Origin: Bugula neritina
Taxonomy: Eukaryota > Bryozoa > Gymnolaemata > Cheilostomatida > Bugulidae
NCBI GenBank assembly: GCA_964035545.1
Contig: OZ037767.1
Coordinates: 17,230,781 to 17,294,780, forward strand
Length of the DNA stretch: 64,000 bases
Direction: 5' to 3'
Shown here: positions 12,421 through 24,500 of the stretch, piece by piece
Position numbering within the stretch: the stretch's first letter is position 1
Layout of the letters: every line of letters starts with the position of its first letter
Position numbers and translations under genes: made by a program
The notes under the pieces: model-generated
The model's input: only the letters and a program-made list of their open reading frames with translations
Databases searched by the model: none
What the model was told of the DNA's origin: nothing

Positions 12421-14084
12421 TTAGTTCCAGTTATTTATGTTGTATTATAAAATTAATCAAAATATTTTGTATTACTATATTACTATATATCATGCTATAT
12501 AATATACTGTATAATATATAACACAATTTATTGTTATAGTCCTCAAGAAGAAAAGCCAGCTCTGGGTTTCCAAGCTTTTAGTTTATAGATAGTTTTATTT
12601 AGTGGGCAGATAACTTCTTTCTATAGAATTGTTTTATTATGTCATGAGTCATGACCTTCATATATGAGGTGTTTTCTAGACAATTGATTAATATTACGTT
12701 CACAAGGTGATTTGTTTTGAACATTGATATCTACAGCCATGGGCTTATTACTTACTGTGCATATTCTGAAGAGGTTGTGCAGAAATTATTTTTTATATTA
12801 TTAGTATGTTAGACCCGGTCTCCAACTTTCTTGTCTTTGTACAAGACTACAACGTTTGACTATTAGTTTGGTTATAGTATTTTCGGTGTAGAGTTATAAA
12901 GTAATGCAGAGAGTTGTATACAGTTCACAATACTTAGTCTTAGTTCTGGAAGATCCTAGAAAGTTAGGGACGTGTCATACACCTACCGCTGTTGCAGCAC
13001 CGACCCTATTAGTAATGTGTATTGATTGATTCGTATAGCAGGGGGCAAGATCAGTGAGCCTCAAACATGTCTATTAAGAGATTCAAGAAGTATCTTGTGT
13101 GTGAAAGAATAAGAAAATATGCCGGGTGTATGGTTAATTGAAATGGATTAGTTGGGAATGTTGGGTCAGCTAATTAAGGATTAAGTCAGCGTGGAGGAGA
13201 CAAGTGTTACTTGAGCAGCTCCCAAGTCTTCCGTAATCGAGTATCATTTGTAACTTTGTAAGAACACTTAACTTGAATACTGAGTGTTGGTACAGCTATG
13301 TGATTTAATTAGTTGCAGGAAAGTTTTCATTGTACATGTATATGAGCTTATAATGTAGATGTGTTACATGTTATAGTACTCTACAGTATACGCTATAGTA
13401 ATACTCAGTTAGGCCTTCAGATTGCAACACAAAACTCAATTACTATTGACATCTCCCAGTTAGAAGCCCACCCTGCCTGTTCCACCATACACTGCTCACC
13501 AAGACTTCATCTAGATTACTACGGACTCTCCCAACTACTCTAATTGTTTCCTCTCTCTCTGTATCAGAACAATAACCTTGTCTACTATATGAATAATTAC
13601 GGTGTTCCATCAGATAGCAACAAAACCTCTTAATTAATGGTGAGATTGTATCAGAATGGCTCGTGTGAAAGTGTTGCTAGGCTGTGTGAATAGAAAACGT
13701 AACCACTTCACTTGCTCTTGTTGCAGGTGGTTACAGGTGGTTGCAGGTGGTTGCTAGGTAGATTGTTAATGCAGTACGTGGGTACAGTTTAGCACGCAGG
13801 GTTTCCAATGAACACATTTCCATTTAAATAACTCTAATGTTTTAATGGTCGAAAAATCTATATTAATTGTAAAGCTTTTCATAACGTTTTGGCTTTTAAA
13901 TATCAGAATGTGTTTTAGAGAAGACCATAAGTTGTGCAGCTTTGAAAGCCGTGTGAATTATTAGGCATGCACTGAAAGCTTCATTATATTTTTTTGTAAT
14001 TGTTGTATTAAATCAGATTTCATGCATGACCAGGGCTGGGGATGTTCTACCAGCTATTATTCTTTAGTGTAGTAGAGTATATAG

Positions 14085-14415
14085 TATACTCTACTCTGTA
14101 TACTCTACTCTGTATACTCTACTCTGTATACTCTACTCTGTATACTCTACTCTGTATACTCTACTCTGTATACTCTACTCTGTATACTCTGTGTACTCTG
14201 TATACTCTGTGTACTCTGTATACTCTACTCTGTATACTCTGTATACTCTACTCTGTATACTCTACTCTGTATACTCTACTCTGTATACTCTACTCTGTAT
14301 ACTCTACTCTGTATACTCTACTCTGTATACTCTACTCTGTATACTCTACTCTGTATACTCTACTCTGTATACTCTACTCTGTATACTCTACTCTGTATAC
14401 TCTACTCTGTATGAT
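14085..14415. repeat. Minisatellite, 14-bp unit
   Basis: About 23 units of TACTCTACTCTGTA. A few shortened units (GTGTACTCTGTATACTCT) lie near 14190-14240. Confidence 0.9.
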
Positions 14416-16484
14416 CTACTATATTAGCTAATGGAGTTAGGATTAGCTGGGATTTCAGTTGAACTCAGAGTTTTAGAAATGAAAATAGAAGAAGTTCATC
14501 GTTTTGATCTCATTTATTACTTTGAGTTTGATAGTTCATTTTAACCGCTAGAGTTTAGAGCTTATTTTAGGGTGTGAAAGCTTCTAATATATTTGCTGGA
14601 AGCTATAAAGTTGTATAAATTGTATATTCTGGGGACAGTGCAGGTTTTTATGAGTAGGTAAGAATATAACCTTAATTACCGTAGAAATTTTGATATGAGA
14701 ATCTACTTCCTGTCCGTCTGTCTGTCTGTCTGTCTGTTATTCATCTCACCAGCAGCAGAGAAAGGGGAAGGAGTGTTGAGTGATAATTGCACTAAGGAAG
14801 AGGGAGATAACCATCTGATTAGTCACTCTCAGGTGTTGGGTCCTACTCAAACTTAACATCTCCATTAAGGGGCCCCTCTCCCGCCACCCTAGCATATCAG
14901 CTTATTAGTCTAAAACTCTCAGACTACACTCACTTTAATTAGAAAAGGAATTTATAACTTTGCATTCATTACTTGCCCATTAGCTTTGATTTCTTTAGAA
15001 ATGAAAAGGAGTGAAATATTTGATAGATCTTATTGTGTTGATTAGGTGCTGATAAGTGCAATTATGTCAGAGAGAGGCTGGGCTAGTCAGCAGTTTATAA
15101 CCCTTGTGTATGCGTAAGTACGTTAGTGATAAGTTAGGGTAATGTACAGGTAAGTCTACTTAACACTGGTCTACTTAGCATTGGTAACTTACATGTAAGT
15201 CTTATAGCACTGGGAATATAATATATATACGTTATAGTTGTATTATGATATACATCTGCATGGGAGGATATATTACCAAATATATACAGAGTGTAAGTAC
15301 ATCATGTAAGTAAATATATTATATTACCTTGTAAGTGTATAACTCAGTGTGAGTATATGATGTAAGTTATATAAGTATAATGTGCAGTGTAAGTGTTATA
15401 CTATAAATACAAGTGTAAGTATTATACTAACATAAAAGATTTCATCAACAAGTATAGACAGTACATGAAAAATGCTAGTTTTTGAGACGAGTTTTATAAA
15501 GCTAGTAGTTTGCAGGCCCTAGGTGGAAATGATTACTATATGTCTAGTACTTAACAATAATCTGGAGTATTTTAAGAAAATTACAGAATAGAGACTAGAA
15601 TAGGCGGTGTTTGAGCATACATAATTAGGGTGTCTCAAAGGAAGGGTAATTACGCTGAATAAAGGTGGTGAACCTCCCAATTCAGGTACAAATTGCCCCA
15701 CGCCTATTTTCTCAGTGATGGATTAACTAAATTGCATATTCACCCACTTGACTTAAGGTATATTACTCGTGTTTTACTCTTTGTATTGTCGTCTGATTGA
15801 TAGCTGGTTGAATAATAGTTAGAGTTTTAAGTTATTCTATTACACAACGATCAACACAATGGCTAGTAATATAAAACCATATCTATTGCCAGAGCTGCTA
15901 ATATAACGCTGTTGTGTAAAGCCCTGTACAATTCATAGAGAGTAGAAAGCATTTTTTGTGTTTTGTAATGTGCACGAAGTTATTTAAATCTAGTTTTATC
16001 AGTTATATATACACACCAAAGATATAGTAACTATAAATAAAAACATCCTGTATATATAATACACTGGAAATTATAATTATATATATATATTAGTATGCAT
16101 AGTCATGTACAACTTCCACTGGTACAATATCCATTAGTTCCAACACTGCTATTCTATCCTCAGTCTATATTATAAAATTTATTGCTATGTTGCAACTCTG
16201 AGCCATTAAAGAACCAGGATTATAGAAATAAGATTATAATGAGTTATTTATTAACTTCTGAACTCTAAGTGACTTGTATAAACATAAATTACTGGCTAAT
16301 GGATTGTGTTATGTTTTCTTAGCAAATTTTTTTTTGTTTTCTATTATATATGTATCCTTTCCTCTCACCATTGATCTCTAAGTTAGCATGCTTTTAGATA
16401 ATATCATTTTCAACTTCCTCTTTTACATGTTTGTTAGTACTACTCCATATTTGTGGGCTGTATTTTATTTATATCAGTCATATA

Positions 16485-16725
16485 TCATACTGTCACACTA
16501 TACTGTCACACTACGCTGTCACACTATACTGTCACACTATACTGTCTCACTACGCTGTCACACTACGCTGTCAAACTATACTGTCACACTACGCTGCCAC
16601 ACTATACTGTCACACTTCGCTGTCACACTATACTGTCACACTACGCTGTCACACTACACTGTCACACTATACTGTCACACTACGCTGTCACACTGCTATG
16701 TCACACTATATTGTCACACTGCGCT
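16485..16725. repeat. Minisatellite, 13-bp unit
   Basis: Alternating CACACTATACTGT and CACACTACGCTGT units, about 18 copies. All forward frames are open through it because the unit length is not a multiple of three and the unit lacks stops. These frames are not genes. Confidence 0.9.
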
Positions 16726-16954
16726 GCCATTGCTGCTGCTGCTGTTACGAACCAATGGAAAACTAATAGCGAGAGGTTTAAGGTGTTATATGGACTGCGT
16801 CTTAAACTCACACATGGTTTGAGGGCTTTTGCTGTAGCACAGGTGCTCTCCCGGAATATATATAGAGATTATGGCCCTGATAGGATGCTAACCCCACACA
16901 ATGGCTGCTCTGTAATGCAAAGTTTAGTGATTAGAAGGGATAAGGAAAGCTGGT

Positions 16955-17135
16955 TATTTCTGCAGCTAGGTTAGTTCTGCAGCTAAGTTAGTTATGCAGA
17001 TAGGTTACTTCTGCAGATAGGTTAGTCCTGCAGATAGGTTATTGTGCAGATAGGTTATTGTGCAGCTAGGTTATTTCTGCAGCTAGGTTACTCCTGCAGC
17101 TAGGTCACTTCTGCAGCTAGGTTAGTCCTGCAGTG
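16955..17135. repeat. Minisatellite, ~18-bp unit
   Basis: Repeats of TTCTGCAGCTAGGTTAGT and the variant TGCAGATAGGTTA. Confidence 0.85.
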
Positions 17136-17321
17136 CTGGAATGTATTGTAAAGCTGATGTATGATAATTTATACAAGAATGCGCCACGGGTTGGAAATTA
17201 TTCCGGTTCATGTCTTTCATTGATGACAAAACTGATTTTACTTCAATTTCTCTCCAGGCACAAGTCTCTCTGGATAGTTGGCGTGTGACTTGTAAATAAA
17301 TTATAATATTAGTCATTACTA

Positions 17322-17430
17322 ACTTGAGACTAACTTGAAATTAATTTAAAATTAACTTGAGTCTGACTTAAAACTAACTTGAGACTGACTTAAAACTAAC
17401 TTGAGATTATATTGAAACTAGCCCGGAACT
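17322..17430. repeat. Short tandem repeat, ~22-bp unit
   Basis: Imperfect repeats of AACTTGAGACTGACTTAAAA. Confidence 0.7.
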
Positions 17431-17467
17431 AACTCTAGATGTTCTCAAACTAGGTGTTGTTTGCCTA

Positions 17468-17685
17468 TACACAGTAATATATGCTTATATACAGTAATAT
17501 ATACACTGATATACAGTAATATATATGCTGATACACAGTAATATATGCTGATATACAGTAATATATATGCTGATATACAGTAATATATATGCTGATACAC
17601 AGTAATGTATATGCTGATATACAGTAATATATGCTGATATACAGTAATATATATGCTGATATACAGTAATATATATGTTATAAAG
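17468..17685. repeat. Minisatellite, ~20-bp unit
   Basis: Repeats of GCTGATATACAGTAATATAT, about 10 copies. The antisense frame is a Tyr/Ile/Ser/Val string and not a gene. Confidence 0.85.
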
Positions 17686-18139
17686 GTTTATGCTGCAATC
17701 ACCTGAGCTACACAAATGTCTAGCAAGTTTATTTTTGTGAACTTCTCTTTTTACCTGCAACCGATAAGTAACCCTCTTTGTATCTGTATATTATATATAG
17801 GAGGATACAAAATCTACTATGTTAGCACTTCAAATTCTTTTCTTTTCTTTATGTTGAAATTTCAATATAATCAAATATTTGTCAAGAACTTGTCTTTTAT
17901 AGACTCACTACTTTTCAGTCTTGACACAGCTGTGAAAACTTACCAAGTATGTTACCAGATAGTCTTATTCTTTAGATGAAGTGGGTTTGAACTGGTGGGA
18001 AGTAGGAGTTATCTTATCTAAGCAGAGCAAAGCACAAGATGACTTTGGTAAGACACATCTATACTACTTATTTTATTCTTCTTTGGGTTTACATGCAGCT
18101 ACTATTATGTGATTGGAACATCGCATGGAACGACTTACC

Positions 18140-18265
18140 TCTCTATAAAATCACTTACTTCTCTATGGAATAACTTACTTCTCTATGGAATAACTTACTT
18201 CTCTATGGAATAACTTACTTCTCTATGGAATAACTTACTTATCTATAAAATAACTTACTTCTGTA
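18140..18265. repeat. Minisatellite, 20-bp unit
   Basis: Six copies of ACTTACTTCTCTATGGAATA and variants, about 310 bp before the transmembrane exon at 18577. Confidence 0.85.
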
Positions 18266-18576
18266 TGAAGAAGCCGTACCTCTCTATGCCCCAATATCAG
18301 CTTTGTGGAGCCCCCTTTAAAAAATGGGGTGCAAAAATATTTAGTTTAATATAATTTGTAAGGCTAATGTGCGTAAAATTCCTTTTTTGTGAATTTAATT
18401 TATGTGAATCAATCACAGTGACTGAGCGAGTGAAAAGTGAGTCATTTTGATTATAAATCATGTGACACTATCACTCCTACTGACTCAAAATGATAACAAG
18501 TTTGACTGAGAGCTAGACATCTGTTACATTTCTAAGACTTTTATCCTCTAATGTTTACAAACGGATGTGTTTGCAG

Positions 18577-21500
18577 ATGTCAGCAGTGATTGCTGTGAGT
18601 ATATTAGCCGGACTGGCCATGCTAGTTGTCATACCCATACTCATTGTACTCTACTACCGCAAACACCGCCAGGCCAAGCGTCTGCAACACCAGCTGGACA
18701 TGCAGCTAGTGGAGGTCAGCAAGAAGCAGACGTCTATGCCCAGCTCACACGTCAACTCGCTGCCTTGTAGACTCAAGAAGAAGCCGAGCAGCGCTGGAGG
18801 CAGCAGGAGTGCTGCCGGAGAGAGCGGAGTTTATGACATGTCGGAGATTTCTCAGCTGACTGAGTCGTAAGTGACTTTATTTCAATGTGTTATTTTATTA
18901 TATTATTATATATAATATAATATTCAGTATTATAATATTATATATTATTGTATATATTATTATGATGGTAAGCAAATATGTTATTAATTGTTATTTTTAT
19001 TTAGTTTATGTGCATCCATGTATGTAGTTTACTTTAAGCCTATTGTATTCTTCTACTGTTCTCTACAAAACAGCTGCGTGTTGGTTGCTAGGGGTTACTG
19101 TTTCAGTTGCCATGGTGATTAATAATCACTGACAATAATCTGAGCTTTGTGATACAGCAATGTGATGCAGTAATGTTATATCTCCTAGCTAGTTGAGGAT
19201 GTATGATTAGCTTTTCCTAAGCCTCTAAGTAACTACAATATTGTGTGGATTATATGTTATAGTGTGTTGTCACTTTCAGTGAGTGGATAACTCTAGAATA
19301 TTTAATGGAGTTTTCTATTTACTTTAATTTCTATAGTTGTATAGTATTGTGTATCTATATAATACATCTACACTGTCTATATAATACATCTACACTGTCT
19401 ATATAATACATCTACACTGTCTATATAATACATCTACACTGTCTATATAATACATCTACACTGTCTATATAATACATCTACACTGTCTATATAATACATC
19501 TACACTGTCTATATAATACATCTACACTGTCTATATAATACATCTACACTGTCTATATAATACATCTACACTGTCTATATAATATCTATACTTCCTATAT
19601 AATATCTATACACTTTCTATATAATATATACACCGTCTATATATTATATTATCTACACTATATAATACTTCTACACTGTCTATTATGTAATATGATGTAG
19701 ACCTAGTAAACACCACGCTGTCACAGCTACCTATGCTGACAGCGACGGTACGTCTCACAAACTCTACCTGTACGGAGACCTGTCACCAGACGACCACCTC
19801 GTCGTGAAGGAAGTTATTTCTCACCACATTCACACGGCACAGGAAACTCGGCCCCCCAGTCTCTCTCCTAGGGAGTCTAGAATCTCTTCTCAACAATCAG
19901 TCCACGCGTCCTCTCACAATACCGATAGCTTGACTATTCCAGGTAAAGGCGAGACTATGTGGGCACATGCTTATTCATCTCCATATTCATTCAGTCTGCA
20001 TGTTGTAGTACAACTTAATATATGATTGCTGTTTCTGTTTTAGACTTGCACTGTACTAGCAGAGCCTCTCTTTCATTGGATGACATCACCATAACAGGGC
20101 TAGATAACTCCCACATCTCATACGGTGAGTGTACTCTTGTATGTTGAGATGCGTTTAAATAGCAATTGCCTTTCTTATTCGCATCACTTCCTGTCATATA
20201 GGAAACAGGAAGCGGCTGACAAATTAAAAAATAGGACTCATCAAATAAACAGAAATGTTAATTTGAAGTTATTTATTTTGGCGACTAGATTTTTTTTATT
20301 TAGCCTGCTAAAGCATTTCTCTGGTATTTATTGATATAACACATAATTTATACTTCGGCTTCTCTTGCAGAAAATGAAGGCTACAGAAAGGACGAACACG
20401 AAAATCTCAACGGAACGAGCAAGAGGAGACAACAAGTAAAGAAAACCATCTCAGCACTGAGTAACAGAATGAGAATGAATATCAAAAGAGAAGACAAATC
20501 ATCATCTAGATGTAAGAACTGATTGACGTAATGTCAACTTCAACTCTCACTTACTTTGACTTGGGAGTTAGGAATAGGTGTATCGTGTTATATATGAGCT
20601 ATATAGCTTTGTACTATGGCCATTGTATGTACTCTAGGTATTATACTATACAATATACATGTAATATACTTACCTCTGTGTACTATACTTACCTTTATAT
20701 GCTGTACTTACCTCTATGTACTATACTTACCTCTATGTACTATACTTACCTCTATGTACTATACTTACCTCTATGTACTATACTTACCTCTATATACTAC
20801 ACTTACCTCTATGTACTATACTTACCTCTATGTACTATACTTACCTCTATGTACTATACTTACCTCTATGTACTATACTTACCTCTATGTACTATACTTA
20901 CCTCTATATACTACACTTACCTCTATGTACTATACTTACCTCTATGTACTATACTTACCTCTATGTACTATGCTTATCTCTATGTACTATACTTACCTCT
21001 ATGTACTATACTTACCTCTATGTACTATACTTACCTCTATGTCCTATACTTACCTCTATGTACTGTACTTACCTCTATGTACTGTACTTACCTCTATGTA
21101 CTATACTCACCTTTATGTACTATACTTACCTCTATGTACTATACTTACCTCTATGTACTATACTTACCTCTATGTACTATACTTACCTCTATGTACTATA
21201 CTTACCTCTATGTACTATACTTACCTCTATGTACTGTACTTACCTCTATGTACTATACTTACCTCTATGTACTATACTTACCTCTATGTACTATACTTAC
21301 CTCTATGTACTATACTTACCTCTATGTACTATACTTACCTCTATGTACTATACTTACCTCTATGTACTATACTTACCTCTATGTACTATACTTACCTCTA
21401 TGTACTATACTTACCTCTATATACTACACTTACCTCTATGTACTATACTTACCTCTATGTACTATACTTACCTCTATGTACTATGCTTATCTCTATGTAC

Positions 21501-24500
21501 TATACTTACCTCTATGTACTATACTTACTTCTATGTACTATACTTACCTCTATGTACTGTACTTACCTCTATGTACTATACTTACCTCTATCTACTATAC
21601 TTACCTCTACGTACTATACTTACCTCTATGTACTATACTTACCTCTATGTACTATACTTACCTCTATCTACTATACTTACCTCTATGTACTATACTTACC
21701 TCTATCTACTATACTTACCTCTATATACTATACTTACCTCTATGTACTATACTTACCTCTATCTACTATACTTACCTCTATACACTATACTTACCTCTAT
21801 GTACTATACTTACCTCTATGTACTATACTTACCTCTATCTACTATACTTACCTCTATGTACTATACTTACCTCTATGTACTATACTTACCTCTATGTACT
21901 ATACTTACCTCTATCTACTATACTTACCTCTATGTACTACACTTACCTCTACTATTGTATTGTTTGTCCCTAGTCAGTGACTCAGCATGCCACTCCCCCT
22001 ACGCGACACAGAAGTCTGCTGTGATTGGACAATCTGGTGGTGACATCATACTCAGTGGTGGAGTCAAACTATCTATTCCACCCCACGCTCTTTCTGAGAA
22101 AGTACAGATTACGTTGGGGGTAACCTTTGACCCCCGGCATCAACCCCATGTGAGTGTATATGAAATATGTTTGTGACTTGAAAACCACAACTTTTCTGTT
22201 TAAAAGTTTTGACTCGTGTTTAAATATTATTATATTCCCTTGTTTTTGAGCCTTTTCTATAAAGTTTTTATTTATTCTGTTCTCTTGGTAGACTTTGCTT
22301 TTTAACTAAAGAAGTTTTTCATTTTATTTCAGCCCATTTTTATTTAAAACAGAAATTTTCACATTCTTGTTCTTTTCGTTTGAGATCAACTTACGGAAAT
22401 CTGTTTTGCGTTTGGTGGAACTAATACTAAAGTTTATATAGTTTATATGTAGGAAAGCGGTTAAACTGATCCTTTTTCTTCGATAACTCACTCACACAAG
22501 TTTATAGTCACTATCCCTGTGAGAAACCCCTGATGTTAAAGCGGGCTAAGGACTTATTCAGATGTGACACAGGAGCAATTATGACTGGATGCTCTTCCTA
22601 ACATCACCAATGGCCTTTGGCTTGTGGGATATTAAATATTACCAGTGTAGCTTTAGTTCTTGAGTTAGAGAAAATGTGTCACGTTAACATAGTGTATTAA
22701 GTGTAGTGAGGTCAACATACTTCTACTAATTCAGATCTATTGGTTGGTCTTGCTAGCTCCTGATTGGCTAGTGTATTGTAACTAACTCTCTGATTGGTTA
22801 ATATATTGCAGCTATCTTTTGATTGGTTGATGTATTGTAGTTAGTTATCTGATTGGTTGATGTATTGTAGTTAGCCGAGGAAGAAGGACTGATAACTCCG
22901 ATAGTGTTCTGTCAACCCACTGGTTTGAAGTTCAAGCATCCAGCGACCCTCTCCATGCCCCACTGCGCCCTCCAGGTTCAAGACAATTGGAGAGTAAACA
23001 TCTACAGCAGCCAATCAGATGTCGAGTTGACAGAAGAAGCTCAGTGGAAGATCCTGCAGATAGGAGAATACGAATCTAGAACGTTCCGTGAGTTCTCTCA
23101 GTACAGCTATTTGTTACCTGCTACAGGAAATGCATTTTGTGCAGCCATCTTTGTTGTCTGTTTTTCATAAACTTTTGCGTGATTTTATATTGGATTGAAC
23201 ACTAAACTAGTTCAGTAACTTGATTTGATTTGGAGTGACTTGACTCAAAGTGACTTGACTTGAAGTGACTTAAGAATTTCTTTATCACAAAAATGGTAAA
23301 TTATCTCATATATAAAATGCAGACGGTTCAAGAGTTGTCTAGTTTGTGGAGACCCAGAATATTAGCTGATTTCCACTTACCAAGTACAACATCTTTATTA
23401 TAATTAAATAATTTCTTACTAGATGAGCACAAAGAAATCTGTGAGTAATCAATTTATTAGCTTAAGGCTGTTTCGTTTCCATGGCAATAACAAACCATCA
23501 CTTCCTCCTACTTCTCGGTGCACATGCTGGTGAAAGAATCACTTTTGTTCATTTATAATTTATCTTCGGCTGAACTTCAGTTCTTAGACATTTTTGTTTT
23601 AATCAAAACGTTGAAACCGCGATTGACTGCTGCTAGCTGAAACAGAATTAAACTTGCTATAAGTTCGTATGACATGATGATATAAACAAGAATGCTGTTT
23701 GATATTACAGACAGACACGAAGTGCAGCTCTGTGTGAATCATTTCACCATGTACTGCGTTACTGGAAGCTCTAAGAGTAAAAGAGCGGCGTGTAAAAGGA
23801 AGAAAGTTATTGCGTTGGCTACTGAATCTGCCGAAAACTGTTTCTCTGTGTACTGTGTGAATTGTTACCAGCAGAAGGTCAATCAGCAAGTAAGAGTATG
23901 ATGATATGGTATCAGGGTGTCCAACCTTTTTAAAATGAGAACCACTGAAATAGAATATTCTAGTGGCGAGGGCCATATTGTAAAATTAAACTTGAGCTGG
24001 GGGCCACAACATCAGTTTTTCTTCAAATAACTTTATTCCAAATTCCTATGATTCATTATACAAGAAAGTCCTAATAATTACTGCAGGCTGCATGTTTTGT
24101 AGCATTTTACAGGATACTTTTCTATTCCAAGTCATATAATGCAAAATAATGTTTTTTGTTACGTCTTTGAGGGCCACAGATTGGCTGGGGGCCACATACG
24201 CCCTGTGACCGCGTGTTAGACAGCCCTGGAACATAGAGTATTCTGATTATATTTAATTTTGTATATCACTGTTTGCTACGGTGTGTAAGTAATGGCGTGT
24301 GAGTTACAGTGTGTAAATCAAGAAGTGTAAGTAACATTTGAACATCACATTACAGAATGGAGCAGCTGAATCGACTCCCCAGAGTCTTGTAGTAGAATCA
24401 GGGGGCGGAGCTATCAAACTCGCTGTTGAAGGGCTGACAGATGACTGGGCATACTCCATGGACTCGACTCAGCAGATGTTGGTATGTGTCAGTCGGTGTG

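Larger units (their letters stand above)
10757..18576. other. Long stretch without a supportable gene
   Basis: About 7.8 kb of AT-rich DNA with only short, low-complexity frames. It holds a family-2 SINE relic, a CTGT microsatellite at 14706-14736 and six minisatellites listed separately. A short spliced-looking frame at 17976-18047 (EVGLNWWEVGVILSKQSK) ends in a phase that does not join the next exon at 18577, so I do not annotate it. If the ZU5-death-domain protein has an extracellular part, its exons should be here, but I see no immunoglobulin or thrombospondin signature. Confidence 0.5.

Noticed and set aside
17976-18047. Possible exon just upstream of the transmembrane exon
   Set aside because: It has AG and GTAAGA borders but ends in phase 1, while the next exon needs phase 0. 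No intermediate exon was found.
20531-22176. Three overlapping forward ORFs of 454-486 codons
   Set aside because: All read the 19-bp satellite, whose length is not a multiple of three and which has no stop in any frame. The residues are a 19-aa cycle with no protein character.
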